The notes under the pieces are model-generated. The model saw nothing but the letters and a program-made list of their open reading frames with translations. It was not told the origin of the DNA and did not search any database. The translations under genes were made by a program, and so were the position numbers. Shown here piece by piece: positions 63,676 through 64,000 of a stretch of DNA of 64,000 bases. The number at the start of each line of letters is the position of its first letter. Positions within the stretch are counted from its first letter, which is position 1. Origin of the DNA: CAWAND01 sp963797485 (GTDB lineage: Bacteria > Chloroflexota > Anaerolineae > Anaerolineales > E44-bin32). The stretch covers positions 248,001 to 312,000 of the forward strand of contig CAWCPF010000001.1 in assembly GCA_963797485.1 (NCBI GenBank). Direction: 5' to 3'.

Positions 63676-64000
63676 GTGCGGCCGGATGCGATGATCGCCA
63701 TCGTCGGCCCTTGTGCCTCCGGCAAGTCGACGCTGGCGGGCCGACTACGACAGGCGGGTTGGACCGCGCGCCAGATCGCCCAGGAACACTCCTACGTGGC
63801 CGATATGTGGCAGATCCTCACCCAGCCCGACCTGCTCGTTTTCCTGGACGCGGATTATGAGACGTGCACCCAACGCAAGCAGCTGGATTGGACCCTGGTT
63901 GAGTATCAGGAACAGCTGCGCCGGCTGCGCCACGCGCGGGCCAATTGTGACGTTTATGTGGATACCAGCCATCTGACGCCGGAGGAAGTTGAGGCCCAGG
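63676..64000 (+). CDS. P-loop nucleotide kinase-like protein, cut by the window end
   Basis: 108 codons are visible. The GTG at 63676 (VRPDAMIAIVGPCASGKSTL) has GGAGG 11 nt upstream; an ATG at 63691 is possible. Walker A is GPCASGKST at ~10-18. The rest (LAGRLRQAGWTARQIAQEHS, PDLLVFLDADYETCTQRKQL, ANCDVYVDTSHLTPEEVEAQ) follows the pattern of small P-loop kinases. In these an LxxxLD strand and a late 'vDts.lt.eEv' segment resemble adenylylsulfate or shikimate kinase-like proteins. Its substrate cannot be told. The ~115 bp before it hold a small GACCTGG/CCAGGTC inverted repeat (63603-63623) after the phosphatase gene. Confidence 0.75.
   Translation, partial: MRPDAMIAIVGPCASGKSTLAGRLRQAGWTARQIAQEHSYVADMWQILTQPDLLVFLDADYETCTQRKQLDWTLVEYQEQLRRLRHARANCDVYVDTSHLTPEEVEAQ

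Noticed and set aside
1..64000. tRNA, rRNA, CRISPR arrays, prophage and toxin-antitoxin genes.
   Set aside because: Searched by eye on both strands; no cloverleaf-like segments, repeat-spacer arrays, integrases or recognisable toxin pairs were found.

Overview
The window is a 64 kb stretch of high-GC bacterial chromosome (low-to-mid sixties percent by eye) with dense, mostly co-oriented genes. No rRNA, tRNA, CRISPR array, transposase or phage gene was seen. The gene content points to a Chloroflexota (Anaerolineae-like) bacterium: a CBS-ACT protein, a stand-alone HNH nuclease, a Tad pilus whose CpaE carries a receiver domain, a GldA/F/G-DUF4340 ABC set, many GT-C/GT87 glycosyltransferases, and a TPR protein full of short tryptophan motifs. 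This assignment is inference; no rRNA marker is present.

Layout. 1-11.1 kb: rplY (cut by the left edge), a beta-repeat membrane protein, an Ig-like membrane protein, pth-mfd, an SH3-like lipoprotein, lon and folC. 11.1-15.7 kb: a phnD-phnC-phnE-phnE type ABC importer. 15.8-18.8 kb: HNH nuclease, an unrecognised protein, hpf and comF. 18.9-27.0 kb: Tad/Flp pilus genes (tadC, tadB, cpaF, cpaE, cpaB, flp) followed by a DegS/DegU-like two-component pair. 27.2-41.6 kb: ten polytopic glycosyltransferase-like genes in alternating blocks. 41.7-47.1 kb: rpoD and a Gld-type ABC exporter set. 47.3-52.4 kb: hppA, another glycosyltransferase, and a decayed second copy of the hppA 3' end. 52.5-64 kb: small membrane protein plus histone-deacetylase-family enzyme, the large TPR/WL-repeat protein, ndk, rsfS, thpR, CBS-ACT protein, an L,D-transpeptidase, a degenerate kinase-REC-REC protein, a PP2C phosphatase and a P-loop protein cut by the right edge.

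Reading caution. About twenty single-base frameshifts interrupt genes that should be intact (rplY, lon, folC, cpaF, cpaE, thpR and others). Most are one extra base, often in a short homopolymer. They look like uncorrected long-read indels rather than biology, so those genes are annotated as single genes with the break position noted.

Regulation visible in sequence. Several genes carry a -10 box only 6-9 nt before the start codon and no Shine-Dalgarno sequence, implying leaderless mRNAs. Two promoters are followed by a short leader and an intrinsic terminator ahead of the gene, as in attenuators or small RNAs. An 18-bp palindrome, TTGTGA-N6-TCACAA, occurs perfectly three times and nearly so at least twice more. 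Start/stop overlaps of ATGA, GTGA and TTGA are common and TTG starts are frequent.
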